A model generated the notes under the pieces. It was not told the DNA's origin and ran no database searches. It saw nothing but the letters and a program-made list of their open reading frames with translations. Shown here piece by piece: positions 5,752-14,172 of a stretch of DNA of 64,000 nucleotides. Origin of the DNA: a virus; the IMG/VR virus record IMGVR_UViG_3300023202_000163, positions 1-64,000 of that record, one strand, 5' to 3'. Each line of letters opens with the position of its first letter. Positions within the stretch are counted from its first letter, which is position 1. The position numbers and the translations under genes are program-made.

Positions 5752-6144
5752 ATGACTATAGTTTTTACAAACGGCTGTTTTGATTTGCTGCATGTAGGCC
5801 ATGTGCGCTATTTAGACATGGCCAAGAAATTGGGAGATTATTTGATTGTGGGTTTAAATTCTGACGCGAGCTTTTTACGCTGTAAAAAGAGAGCGCCTAT
5901 AAATCCAGATAGGTTTAGAGCAGAAATGCTATCCGCTCTGAAGAGTGTAGATGAAGTAATAATATTTGAAGAAGATACTCCTTACAATTTGATAAAAAAG
6001 CTAACCCCAAATATATTGGTAAAGGGTGGGGATTACAAGGTTAATGATATTGTAGGTAACGAGCTGGTCGATTTTACCGTAGTCATAAGTAGCGGAATTA
6101 GTCTTCACACGTCTGATATTTTAAATAAAATTAAAGCAACATAG
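5752..6144 (+). CDS. HldE/RfaE-type nucleotidyltransferase
   Basis: The 130-residue protein is a stand-alone cytidylyltransferase-fold domain most like the C-terminal half of HldE (RfaE), which adenylylates heptose 1-phosphate to make ADP-heptose for [19 protein letters not shown] near the start holds the HxGH nucleotide-binding motif (14-17). GLNSDAS and [14 protein letters not shown] are also typical of HldE. Glycerol-3-phosphate cytidylyltransferase (TagD) is a related alternative. It starts six bases after the small lipoprotein gene. The heptosyltransferase-like domain at 60967-63801 is a plausible user of its product. Confidence 0.8.
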   Translation: MTIVFTNGCFDLLHVGHVRYLDMAKKLGDYLIVGLNSDASFLRCKKRAPINPDRFRAEMLSALKSVDEVIIFEEDTPYNLIKKLTPNILVKGGDYKVNDIVGNELVDFTVVISSGISLHTSDILNKIKAT

Positions 6145-6154
6145 GAATATATAA

Positions 6155-7903
6155 ATGTTTAAAAATATACTAAAACTAACCTTCTTTACAATTGTACTCA
6201 TGTCATGTTCTGGCTTTAAGTGCAACCCTGCTGAAGAATGGAATCAGGTTTTTAATAGAAACTCTTTTGTGGCGGATTCTCGGGGTTGGGTTTCTGGAGA
6301 TGCTGCTCGGTTTACGAAACTCCCTAACGGTAAATTTTTATGGGCATTCGGAGACTCCAAGGTCACTAAAATAGACGTATCGTCTAATCAAGTTATAATA
6401 CAAAACCCCCGTAGTAGGGATGGTGTTTTTGGCACTATTTTAGCTATACAGGAAAGTTCACCTATTAATTCCAGTAATATTAGATTTTTTGCGAGATTTC
6501 TTGAAACTAACGCTGTACGAGATATTACTTCCGGCTTACCTTCTCTATTTTCCCAAGATGGCGGTTCCTCCAGTTTTTTTAACGAAGCTATACTAAATAT
6601 TCCAGATATTACTCCAAATACTTCTCCGGTATTCTGGCCGCATGGATTAGCTTGCATAGATTGTGAACATAACCCACAAGTAGTACTAATGCTAAAAGAG
6701 ACTGTTTTCTGCAACCCCCAGAATAGTATATATGATTGTCGGCCCTTTTGCGTACTGTCCAATATAGACGGAAGTACAGACTCTTCAACTACCTGCACCA
6801 ATGGATTAGCTTCTTTAAGAAATGTAATTGTAAAAATATTAAATCCAAATGATGATATAAAAAATTGGCAATTTCAATCGGTGATTGTTGAACCTGTTGC
6901 TACGACCGCCTGGGGCGTTGATTTTATGGAACGGTATGGTTGGGTATATGTGTACGGAACCCAGGAGAGGCCGGGAGGGGGAGTATTCGATATGATAGTT
7001 TCCCGAACTCTTAAAGAAAACGTAATGAACCCGAATGAGTGGGAGGTCCTGACGGAAAATGGGTGGGTCAAAAAATTAGAGAACCCGACACCAAAAATAG
7101 TAGCTACCGATGTATCTACAATGTTTAGTGTGGACTCTATCGTAAGTAATAATAGAGAAAATTTCTTACTGGTACACGACAGGCCTCTTAAAACCCATTT
7201 AACTTTTGTAAGACCAAGTAATAGTCAAATAAGTTGGGAAGACACAAACGAAAAAACTCCTAGAGTTGATAAATTTTCAGCGGATCTAACATTACAAAGT
7301 TCTGTGGAGTCTGCTATAGCTGCTGGAAACTGTTCACCATTTTTAGATATTATAACAGCAAAAACCTGTGTCCCAAGTTACCATGCATCTGTCTATAAAG
7401 AATTATCAGTTCCCCAAGGCGATCAGGATATTTTATTTCCAAGTGTAAAAACCCTTCTTTTTGGTTTTATAGTACCCAGAGGACCGGCTGATGGAAGTAA
7501 TAGTGCCGATTACGATAAACCAAGATTTGGTACTATTGATATAGCTAAAGTTAAACCTTGGTGTATCATCTCACATGAAAAATGTTGGAGAGGCGTAAAT
7601 CACGTATTCCCAGCCCTAGAGTTAACTGATAGTGAGATAACGTCAATAAACTTCAATGTAGTAGACAGCGATTCTTTTGTACTGGAATCGTTTTCTGATC
7701 TCTCTACATATAATTTAAGGGGCTTTGTTGATTTTGCAGAAGAAGTTGATATAGTTTGTGAATTTGATGAAAACACAGAAAGTAGTTTTTGTTTCGTAAA
7801 TAACTTAGAAGATAATAATGTATTTACACTACAACTTAGCTCAGTAGCACCTTTAACGATTATCACATTTAGAGCTAGTTATGACGGCAACGCGGGGATT
7901 TAA
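6155..7903 (+). CDS. Large lipoprotein, possible beta-propeller
   Basis: A 582-residue protein with an N-terminal lipoprotein signal (hydrophobic 6-16, lipobox LMSCSG). The mature part contains DSRGWVSGDAARFTKLPNG followed by LWAFGDSK, reminiscent of DUF4185-like propeller proteins whose blades carry a GDG..LWLFGD pattern; that assignment is tentative. Several cysteine pairs (CIDCEHN, CRPFC) fit an oxidising compartment. No catalytic motif is recognised. It ends convergently with the endolysin gene, their stops overlapping by four bases. It could be an envelope protein that alters receptors or superinfection. Confidence 0.6.
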   Translation: MFKNILKLTFFTIVLMSCSGFKCNPAEEWNQVFNRNSFVADSRGWVSGDAARFTKLPNGKFLWAFGDSKVTKIDVSSNQVIIQNPRSRDGVFGTILAIQESSPINSSNIRFFARFLETNAVRDITSGLPSLFSQDGGSSSFFNEAILNIPDITPNTSPVFWPHGLACIDCEHNPQVVLMLKETVFCNPQNSIYDCRPFCVLSNIDGSTDSSTTCTNGLASLRNVIVKILNPNDDIKNWQFQSVIVEPVATTAWGVDFMERYGWVYVYGTQERPGGGVFDMIVSRTLKENVMNPNEWEVLTENGWVKKLENPTPKIVATDVSTMFSVDSIVSNNRENFLLVHDRPLKTHLTFVRPSNSQISWEDTNEKTPRVDKFSADLTLQSSVESAIAAGNCSPFLDIITAKTCVPSYHASVYKELSVPQGDQDILFPSVKTLLFGFIVPRGPADGSNSADYDKPRFGTIDIAKVKPWCIISHEKCWRGVNHVFPALELTDSEITSINFNVVDSDSFVLESFSDLSTYNLRGFVDFAEEVDIVCEFDENTESSFCFVNNLEDNNVFTLQLSSVAPLTIITFRASYDGNAGI

Positions 7904-8481
7904 ATTATAGAGTTTATCTCTATTAAACAGGAATGAGTTCTTCGCATCCAGCCTTTTAGGAAAACTGACATTTTAGGTTTCCTTACAACTAGATTTGCTA
8001 ATAAATCAACTCTTCTAAGAACTATATTTTGTGCTATTTTTAGATTATCTTTTTGTTCACGCACTTTACTCAAAGTAGCTGGTCCTATGAGGCCGTCTGC
8101 TTTTGCCCCCACTTCTCTTTGTAGCGCCCTGGAGGACACACTCAAACCAGAATTTACTGCGTAGTCCATAACTGCTAGGGCTATGGTAGCTGGCAACTGA
8201 TCCCCCTTGATTTTATCCCAGTACTCCTTTTTATAGATTTTTTTGGCCCCTTCTTCTGTTAAATTTCTTATATCTACATCAGGATGGGATCTTTGAGCAA
8301 TACCAAAATTAGTAAGACCTCCAGGATCCGCTTCGTGATCTACTAGACCTCCTTCCCACTGTAAAACAAATTTCATAACTTTGTCAAACTTTTCCATTTC
8401 GATGTCCTTTATTTTTTCAATTAAGATATCTTCTTTTTTTCGCAAAAATATAGACAAGACTTTGTTCAGAAAAAGTCGCAT
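7900..8481 (-). CDS. GH108 endolysin (N-acetylmuramidase)
   Basis: The protein matches glycoside hydrolase family 108 phage lysozymes, which cleave the glycan backbone of peptidoglycan at lysis. VLQWEGGLVDHEADPGGLTNFG (residues 39-60) contains the catalytic Glu43 in WEGG and the DPGG-TNFG signature. AIALAVMDYAVNSG and the following repeat with DGLIGPATL form the usual C-terminal peptidoglycan-binding part. A second possible start is Met29 (base 8397), which has a better RBS (AAAGGAC) and begins right at the domain. The upstream start lies one base after the preceding stop. The 28-residue extension has no clear signal peptide, so export needs a holin. Confidence 0.9.
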   Translation of the reverse strand: MRLFLNKVLSIFLRKKEDILIEKIKDIEMEKFDKVMKFVLQWEGGLVDHEADPGGLTNFGIAQRSHPDVDIRNLTEEGAKKIYKKEYWDKIKGDQLPATIALAVMDYAVNSGLSVSSRALQREVGAKADGLIGPATLSKVREQKDNLKIAQNIVLRRVDLLANLVVRKPKMSVFLKGWMRRTHSCLIEINSII

Positions 8482-8482
8482 C

Positions 8483-11400
8483 TTATCTAGGTTCTTGTGT
8501 GTATTCTATGGTAAGACCAGAACGGCCCACCATATCCATAACTTGTTGCCACAAATCAACAGAATTACCCTTTTCAGATCCTTTATCAAGGGCCTCTAAT
8601 TTGGGCCCGATGCTCAAAAGCCAATCTGGAGGACCGTCCACTACAACCGCCCCGTAATCCTCAAAGCGTTGGCTTCTGAGCGCTTGTATGGCCGGGGAAA
8701 CTTCTGTGAAAAGTGGGGACATCATTACTATTTTTTCTCCTGGAGCCCCATTAGGATTTACAGCTATAGCTAATTTTTGATTAGGTATTAATTGTTGGTT
8801 TTGTTTCTGTAAAATACCGTCATCACCCTTTATAGGATCTGGCGCTACTTTTCTTTCATTTCTGTGCTTAGTGTTAGGCCCTACGGCGGGTTTTCCGGAT
8901 TGACCCCAATCTGGGTTGTGGTCATGGGGAAATATAGTACCGATTCTTCTATAGTCTTCCATAGTTCGAGAAGCGCTAGCTTTATAGATATTTTCTTTAG
9001 GTGGTTTTATAGACATGAATCCTGGTTTTTTACCTGTCCGGTCCATATCCCAGTGTTCTCTGCTTTTATCATCACCATTAGGACTCCCCTTTCCTGTTTT
9101 GTTCCTTGTCATAGGCACTTCTGGATTAGGGTCTTGACCTCCTCTGCCAAAATCTGGAGAACCTTCTATAGATTCAAGTTCTGGGGCTATTTTTGGGTTC
9201 TTGGCTTTATTTGGTATGGAGTCCAAATTATGTCTTGGTTTTTTACTGTAAAATTTAGGATCTTTTCTTAAATTTTCTACAGCAGTGTCTTTATCTTCTT
9301 TGAATTCATCAAGAGCCAATTTTAACTCATGCTGGTCTACGTGAGAATCCAAATTTGATTTAAACATATTTCTTCCCGGTTCTGGGTAATTAACTACAGG
9401 CAAAAATCCAGTAGGTTTAGGCTCCCCTTGGGGTCTTACCATAGGTGCCCTGTCTAGGCCCCCACCTCCTGGATATCTTGTAAATTTTCCAGGTGAGCTT
9501 GACTCTCTGGATTCTTCAGCTTTCATGGGGGATAGATGAGGATCTTTCCCATGAACATCTAATACTTGGGGTATAGGTAGCTCCACTGCTAAAAAGCCTG
9601 CACCCTTATCCGCAGGGTAGTGTGTAGCAGGTAATTGGTCTGCTCCGGGAAATTCGTCCCGATGTTCTGGGCCAATATCTGCCGAAACAACAGGCTCATC
9701 CCACGTAAATAAATCCACAGAAGATGTACTTTCTTTTTTCAAACCATGCAAATCATAGTCTCCAGGGATACCGTCTTCTGGCGTAACCGATTGCCATTGG
9801 GGGTGATCTTTGGGTATAGGGGGAGGCCCAGAATGTTCCTGCTCCGGAGGTACAAATGGAAGAGATCCACTAAATCCATCTCTGCTACCTCTTCCCCGAG
9901 ATGGTCGCTCAGACCACTTTGTTCCCGAATTAAACCACCTAGGTTGAAATTTTAAAGATCTTTCGTGCTGTCTTTGAGGTTCGGCCTCGACTTTAGCATG
10001 GTGAGTAAGCGGACGTGCTGGTCCGAGACCTGGATGGTGTGCTTTTTCTCCTTCTGGGTCTTTCCATGCCCAGTCAAAGTGGCTTCTCCACAGGATATGG
10101 TCACTTTGATCTTCGTCAGGGTGTGTACGAAATTCACTGGGACCCTGACTACTCTTTGTGATACCCTTTTTTCGGGCGTCTCGATAGTTTCCGTCATAGC
10201 AGGTCTCTCCGGGTCTAATATGGCTATCACCACATTTATTTTTATCTTCGTTTGTCATATCTTTTCTACTCTCTAGAAAACGAGTTGCTAATTCTATAAT
10301 TTTATCCGCATCTTTTATCCCTGTTTCGTCTTCAATAGCACGAGTTAACTCTAAAAATTTACCCATCTGCGGCCCAGGTTTCATACCGCGCGCAATCAAA
10401 TCTTTTCCTGTAACAGCATCCGTAAGCTTGCTTTGTCCAGGTTCTATAAAATTTGTTACATACTCTTTATATTCTTCTAGGAATTTATCAGCTCTACTAG
10501 TATCTCGCCTTACAGCTTTTTCTGTAGTTCTTCCCAAAGTATCTGCTTTTGAGACGGCAGCCAATAGCTCCGGACTTACTTTTGCAGCATCTAAAACCCT
10601 ATTTAATCTTCTATAGCCTTTTCGGCCCGCTCTCTCTGGCATAAGTTGGGGGCGTAAGTGCGTGGCTACTAATGTGGCAACTTGTTTCGTTAGGTCATTT
10701 GGCGCTTTCATTCTTTTCATAAAAGTTACAGTGGGCTCATAACCGCCTTCTTCGTGCCCGAGTGCTCTAATCTTTCCGCCTTCTTCTACTTGTGTATTTT
10801 CCGGTTTTCCAAAATCATGAGATAATGCACCGAACATTAGCGGCATGTCAAATTCAGGATCTCCTGTTCTTTGTTTTGCCGCTTCATCAATTACCATTAA
10901 AGTGTGAACGTACACGTCACCTTCAGGATGGTGGTCAGGGTCTTGCGGAACCCCCTGTAGTTTTTCTATTTCGGGAAAATATCTTAAAAGATTAGACTGT
11001 CTAAGAACTTCTAAACCTTTTGACGGTTTTTTACCCTTTAAAAGCATTTTAGAAAATTCAGGAAATATTCTTTCTCCTGGTAATTGTTCAAGTGGTTGGG
11101 CAGCTATTAATTCTAAAGTTTTAGGCTCTACCTCAAAATCGAAACGGGCAGCAAATTGGGCTGCTCGCAAGGCGCGCAAAGGGTCTTCTCCGAAAGTATT
11201 TGGATCCGCTGCTCTTAGGATTCCGTTTCTTAAATCAGACATTCCTCCTAACGGGTCTATTATTTCCCCAGTCAGGGGGTCTTTACTCATAGCATTTATG
11301 GTTAAATCTCTTCTTCTTGCCGCCTCTTCTAGTGTCATGTTAGGGTCGGGTACTACATCAAAACCTTTATGTCCCTCTCCTTTTTTCTTTTCCCTCCTAG

Positions 11401-11662
11401 GGAGAGCTATATCCCAATCCAACTCATTTATATGTAAAACTCCAAATTGCTGTCCTACTTCCTTAACATTTCCGAAATTAGTTAAAATTTCTTTTAATTT
11501 ATCCGGCTGAAGACCAAAAACTTCAAAATCAAAATCTTTTTGCGGTAGGCCTAGTAATTCATCGCGTACTATTCCACCGACTAGATACACCTTTCCCCCG
11601 TATTTTTCTACCATTCTGGCAAAGGCTTGAACCATTGCATTATTTGCAATTGTTAAATTCAT
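8483..11662 (-). CDS. CCA-adding enzyme fused to a long disordered tail
   Basis: Residues 1 to about 465 form a complete tRNA nucleotidyltransferase with HD domain. LVGGIVRDELLG (27-38), the catalytic DFD (43-45), RRRDLTINAM (116-125) and LRALRAAQFAARF match class II CCA enzymes. HTLMVIDEAA and LSHDFGKPE (HD at 282-283) match the phosphohydrolase domain found in the E. coli type. The remaining 590 or so residues are hydrophilic, rich in Pro, Gly, His and Lys, and unlike any tRNA enzyme. They begin MTNEDKNKCGDSHIRPGETC at Met469. The final 150 residues are more ordered. The tail could be a separate fused virion or packaging protein. The ATG overlaps the stop of the upstream gene by four bases. 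Confidence 0.85.
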   Translation of the reverse strand: MNLTIANNAMVQAFARMVEKYGGKVYLVGGIVRDELLGLPQKDFDFEVFGLQPDKLKEILTNFGNVKEVGQQFGVLHINELDWDIALPRREKKKGEGHKGFDVVPDPNMTLEEAARRRDLTINAMSKDPLTGEIIDPLGGMSDLRNGILRAADPNTFGEDPLRALRAAQFAARFDFEVEPKTLELIAAQPLEQLPGERIFPEFSKMLLKGKKPSKGLEVLRQSNLLRYFPEIEKLQGVPQDPDHHPEGDVYVHTLMVIDEAAKQRTGDPEFDMPLMFGALSHDFGKPENTQVEEGGKIRALGHEEGGYEPTVTFMKRMKAPNDLTKQVATLVATHLRPQLMPERAGRKGYRRLNRVLDAAKVSPELLAAVSKADTLGRTTEKAVRRDTSRADKFLEEYKEYVTNFIEPGQSKLTDAVTGKDLIARGMKPGPQMGKFLELTRAIEDETGIKDADKIIELATRFLESRKDMTNEDKNKCGDSHIRPGETCYDGNYRDARKKGITKSSQGPSEFRTHPDEDQSDHILWRSHFDWAWKDPEGEKAHHPGLGPARPLTHHAKVEAEPQRQHERSLKFQPRWFNSGTKWSERPSRGRGSRDGFSGSLPFVPPEQEHSGPPPIPKDHPQWQSVTPEDGIPGDYDLHGLKKESTSSVDLFTWDEPVVSADIGPEHRDEFPGADQLPATHYPADKGAGFLAVELPIPQVLDVHGKDPHLSPMKAEESRESSSPGKFTRYPGGGGLDRAPMVRPQGEPKPTGFLPVVNYPEPGRNMFKSNLDSHVDQHELKLALDEFKEDKDTAVENLRKDPKFYSKKPRHNLDSIPNKAKNPKIAPELESIEGSPDFGRGGQDPNPEVPMTRNKTGKGSPNGDDKSREHWDMDRTGKKPGFMSIKPPKENIYKASASRTMEDYRRIGTIFPHDHNPDWGQSGKPAVGPNTKHRNERKVAPDPIKGDDGILQKQNQQLIPNQKLAIAVNPNGAPGEKIVMMSPLFTEVSPAIQALRSQRFEDYGAVVVDGPPDWLLSIGPKLEALDKGSEKGNSVDLWQQVMDMVGRSGLTIEYTQEPR

Positions 11663-13422
11663 CGTGGTCTCTTTAGAAAAACTGTTCTTATAAATTCTGA
11701 ATCAATGTGATTCTGTACTTGGGCACTTGCTCCTAGTTGTATACTAGAAGCCGATAAGGTTGTCAAGCCTACAGGAAGTGTGGTTGTAGTGTCCTCTAGT
11801 AAAATTTCTCCATCTACTGAAATTCTAAGCAAGGGGGCAGACGTTCTCCATTCTGCTACAATTTCGTGTATTTTTCCAGATACCCAATTGGTCGGAGTGC
11901 TTGTAGTTGCCGTAGCTGTAGTAGTTTCATCAGATACATTTAGAGTTAAAGTTCCGTTCGCGTTTACTTTAAACGAAATGCCTTTATTTAAAGTTATAGG
12001 GTCCCTTGTGTCAAATATATATTTGTCTTCAAAAGGAGCCCCATCAAAGCCTACGGCTACATTAAATACAGCAGCTCCTTCTTCTACAGAGAAAGGGGTT
12101 TCTGGTATATAGCTTAAGTTATCTGATACTCTTATTTGTTCCGTTAATACCTGACTTGTTGCAAACTGTGTGTTGGTTACGCTAGGTAAGGCTGTTAAAA
12201 CAGTTATAAAATCCGCTTGTTCGATCGAACCTATTTCTAGACGCCATGTAAATTTTTCTGCACTCAGAGGGTGCTGAGAGGGTTGCGATTGTATACTAAA
12301 AGGCCTTAAGGGTCTAGCGTTGAATAAATCATCTGGATTTAGAATTTTAGTAATGGACGGAAGTTGTCTATCTGCAAAATCAAAGAAATTAAAAACCAAT
12401 TTAGCTTTAGTGATATCGGATTCTGGGGAATTTTTTTCCATTCCTGCAAGTAAAGACAAAGCAATTGGCTTTGTAGCATCGAATGGTACAGGAGACGCTA
12501 AGCCTATACTTGCTTCTGTAAAAGGAGAAATACCTGGAGGGCTTGCTCCATTTAATTTTAATGCCCACACCTTTGCGTCAAAACCTTCACCCTGTAACTT
12601 CAATAAAGAGCTATTTACTATTTTTATTCCGGGAGAATCCATAGTATATTTGGCGGGAAAATTTTTACATATAGAATTATTAAGTTCTGTATCTATGTAG
12701 GTGTTATTAGGAAGTAGTTGTATTGATCCCTGCTCTGAAAACGTGGAGGCTCCCAATTCCCACCCAGGCGTATCTATATTCTGAAAAACTAATACTCCCA
12801 GGCGAGGCAATAGTCTACCGCCGCCTCCTAGATAAATTAGCTGGCCGTCAAGAAAATCTGCTGATTTTTTTTCTGCAAGCTCTTCAAATTTTATATCCAC
12901 GATAGCCCTGTTTGATGCCTCTTCCTTGATAACTACGGTTTGATTTTCCCCTAATTCTATTGGGTTATGGGGAGAGATGTTTTGGAAAGGCTCGTCTCTT
13001 TCCTTTTCGGGGTCGAGATGCCAAGATCTGTTCACAGCATTCCCTATTACAGAATTTTGTGGGGAATCACTGAATGTCCCTGCGTCGGCTAAAACCATAG
13101 TTGCTGACGTTACTTCGCCTTGGCCTTCCAGCTCTAAAGTAGCTCTCGCTTCTAGATTAGTGTTCACCGCAGGATTTACAAAAAATATATTAAAAAAACC
13201 ATCTTTGTTGGCATGGCTTTTGTCGAAGTCTACCTGCTCTAATGGAATTTGTTGCAGCCCTACTGCTGGCGTGTTAAATACGTTAAATAGTCGGACTTTT
13301 CCATTTACGACAACTTCTGGATGAAAATTTGGGTCGCATTCATCAGTAATAAATAGTTGAACTCTAATTACATTAGAGTCTACATTATAATGGGCCGCTA
13401 TTTTAGCATTTTTTGTTGTCAC
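11659..13422 (-). CDS. LamG-like domain protein, probable virion or adhesin
   Basis: A 587-residue protein with a GTG start preceded by AGAGG. The last 150 or so residues look like a concanavalin/LamG jelly roll: SYIPETPFSVEEGAAVFNVA, FKVNANGTLTLNV, KIHEIVAEWR and LRISVDGEILLEDTT are typical strands. The first two-thirds is beta-rich with no recognised family. No signal peptide is present, which favours a virion component such as a fibre or baseplate decoration over a secreted protein. It follows a strong terminator and runs directly into the CCA-enzyme gene. Confidence 0.55.
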   Translation of the reverse strand: MTTKNAKIAAHYNVDSNVIRVQLFITDECDPNFHPEVVVNGKVRLFNVFNTPAVGLQQIPLEQVDFDKSHANKDGFFNIFFVNPAVNTNLEARATLELEGQGEVTSATMVLADAGTFSDSPQNSVIGNAVNRSWHLDPEKERDEPFQNISPHNPIELGENQTVVIKEEASNRAIVDIKFEELAEKKSADFLDGQLIYLGGGGRLLPRLGVLVFQNIDTPGWELGASTFSEQGSIQLLPNNTYIDTELNNSICKNFPAKYTMDSPGIKIVNSSLLKLQGEGFDAKVWALKLNGASPPGISPFTEASIGLASPVPFDATKPIALSLLAGMEKNSPESDITKAKLVFNFFDFADRQLPSITKILNPDDLFNARPLRPFSIQSQPSQHPLSAEKFTWRLEIGSIEQADFITVLTALPSVTNTQFATSQVLTEQIRVSDNLSYIPETPFSVEEGAAVFNVAVGFDGAPFEDKYIFDTRDPITLNKGISFKVNANGTLTLNVSDETTTATATTSTPTNWVSGKIHEIVAEWRTSAPLLRISVDGEILLEDTTTTLPVGLTTLSASSIQLGASAQVQNHIDSEFIRTVFLKRPR

Positions 13423-13435
13423 GGAACCTCTGAAT

Positions 13436-13475
13436 AAAAAAGCCAGACAGAAGAGATTCCCCTGACTGGCTTTTT
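13436..13475 (-). terminator. Rho-independent terminator
   Basis: On the minus strand AGCCAGTCAG pairs with CTGTCTGGCT (one mismatch), with an 11-base loop and a following run of six T. The plus strand also ends in a T-run, so it may act both ways. It separates the possible holin gene from the LamG protein gene. Confidence 0.8.
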
Positions 13476-13521
13476 AAATTTAAAGAAAGTTATTCCCTGT
13501 TGTAGCGATTAACACTTTTTC

Positions 13522-13737
13522 TTAATTATCGGAATTATTTTCTTTTTTTACGCCGTCTTGGTTAGGCAGAAGAGAAGAAGCTCCGAGTGTAAGAAGTTTT
13601 CCGCCGATATCAATGATTTTAACAATGACGGTATCATCCTTAGTTCCCGGAATAACTCTTTTCAAAACTTCTAGTACAGCAACCACTGCTGCCCAGATCA
13701 TACCTACCACATCGTAATTATTGGCAAGCCATTCCAT
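13522..13737 (-). CDS. Small membrane protein, possible holin
   Basis: The 71-residue product has one clear hydrophobic segment (about 10-28, VGMIWAAVVAVLEVL), a basic and acidic middle, a second moderately hydrophobic stretch (about 40-57) and a charged tail ending KKENNSDN. Size and pattern fit a small phage holin-like protein, and the endolysin lies downstream on the same strand, though five kilobases away. The start follows GGAG eight bases upstream. A 13-base inverted repeat TGCGGTTACCGCA (13752-13764) precedes the RBS. The holin role is inference only. Confidence 0.5.
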   Translation of the reverse strand: MEWLANNYDVVGMIWAAVVAVLEVLKRVIPGTKDDTVIVKIIDIGGKLLTLGASSLLPNQDGVKKENNSDN

Positions 13738-13878
13738 TATTTTCTCCTTTTTGCGGTTACCGCACTTTTAAAGTGGGGTTTTAAATCCTTGTGGATCTTT
13801 TACATAAATAAGACTACTTTCAAGAAATTTTAGGCCATTTTCTAGCCAGTTCTGGGGTGGGGATTTTGTGCAGAGTTT

Positions 13879-14079
13879 TTAGTATTTTCTCTGCTCTGGA
13901 TCCAATAATTCCTTTTGTTTTTGCGTTTGTCTTGTCAACTTTTCTCTGTTTTCAGGTTCAGGGAGATCTCTGGTCCATCTCCAAATTGTTTGCCTAAGTG
14001 TACCAGTGTTTTGTATGATTTCTTTAACAGAAATTCCTTGAGACCATAATTTTCTAACTTCTTCTTTCCTTGATAACAT
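13879..14079 (-). CDS. Small helix-turn-helix protein
   Basis: The 66-residue product contains a likely helix-turn-helix: KLWSQGISVKEIIQNTG for the first helix and turn, then LRQTIWRWTRDL as recognition helix (about residues 9-40). The tail is charged (EKLTRQTQKQKELLDPEQ). It resembles resolvase-type or terminase-small-type HTH domains. It could be a regulator or DNA-binding packaging factor. It has its own sigma70-like promoter candidate at 14114-14142 and the motif TACACTAAAG in its leader. Confidence 0.6.
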   Translation of the reverse strand: MLSRKEEVRKLWSQGISVKEIIQNTGTLRQTIWRWTRDLPEPENREKLTRQTQKQKELLDPEQRKY

Positions 14080-14096
14080 ATTATACCTCTACAGGT

Positions 14097-14106
14097 CTTT
14101 AGTGTA
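14097..14106 (-). promoter_or_regulatory. TACACTAAAG motif
   Basis: On the minus strand ATACACTAAAGAC lies 18 bases upstream of the HTH gene start and just downstream of the -10 candidate, so it would fall in the early transcribed region. It is one of five instances in the window. Confidence 0.35.
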
Positions 14107-14113
14107 TTTCTTT

Positions 14114-14142
14114 AATATATTAAATAAACTAAATTGTGTCAG
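14114..14142 (-). promoter_or_regulatory. Sigma70-like promoter candidate
   Basis: Minus strand CTGACA (14137-14142), 17-base spacer, TATATT (14114-14119). This would start transcription about 30 bases before the HTH gene at 14079. Confidence 0.45.
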
Positions 14143-14172
14143 CAACTAAAGCTATAAGTACTTGATTTTACT

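Noticed and set aside
7600-7866. Minus-strand ORF inside the large lipoprotein gene
   Set aside because: No RBS, and the sense frame has signal peptide and consistent coding pattern across the region.
9952-10276. ORFs on both strands inside the CCA-enzyme fusion region
   Set aside because: They overlap a continuous 1059-codon frame and lack an RBS; the long frame keeps a normal codon pattern.
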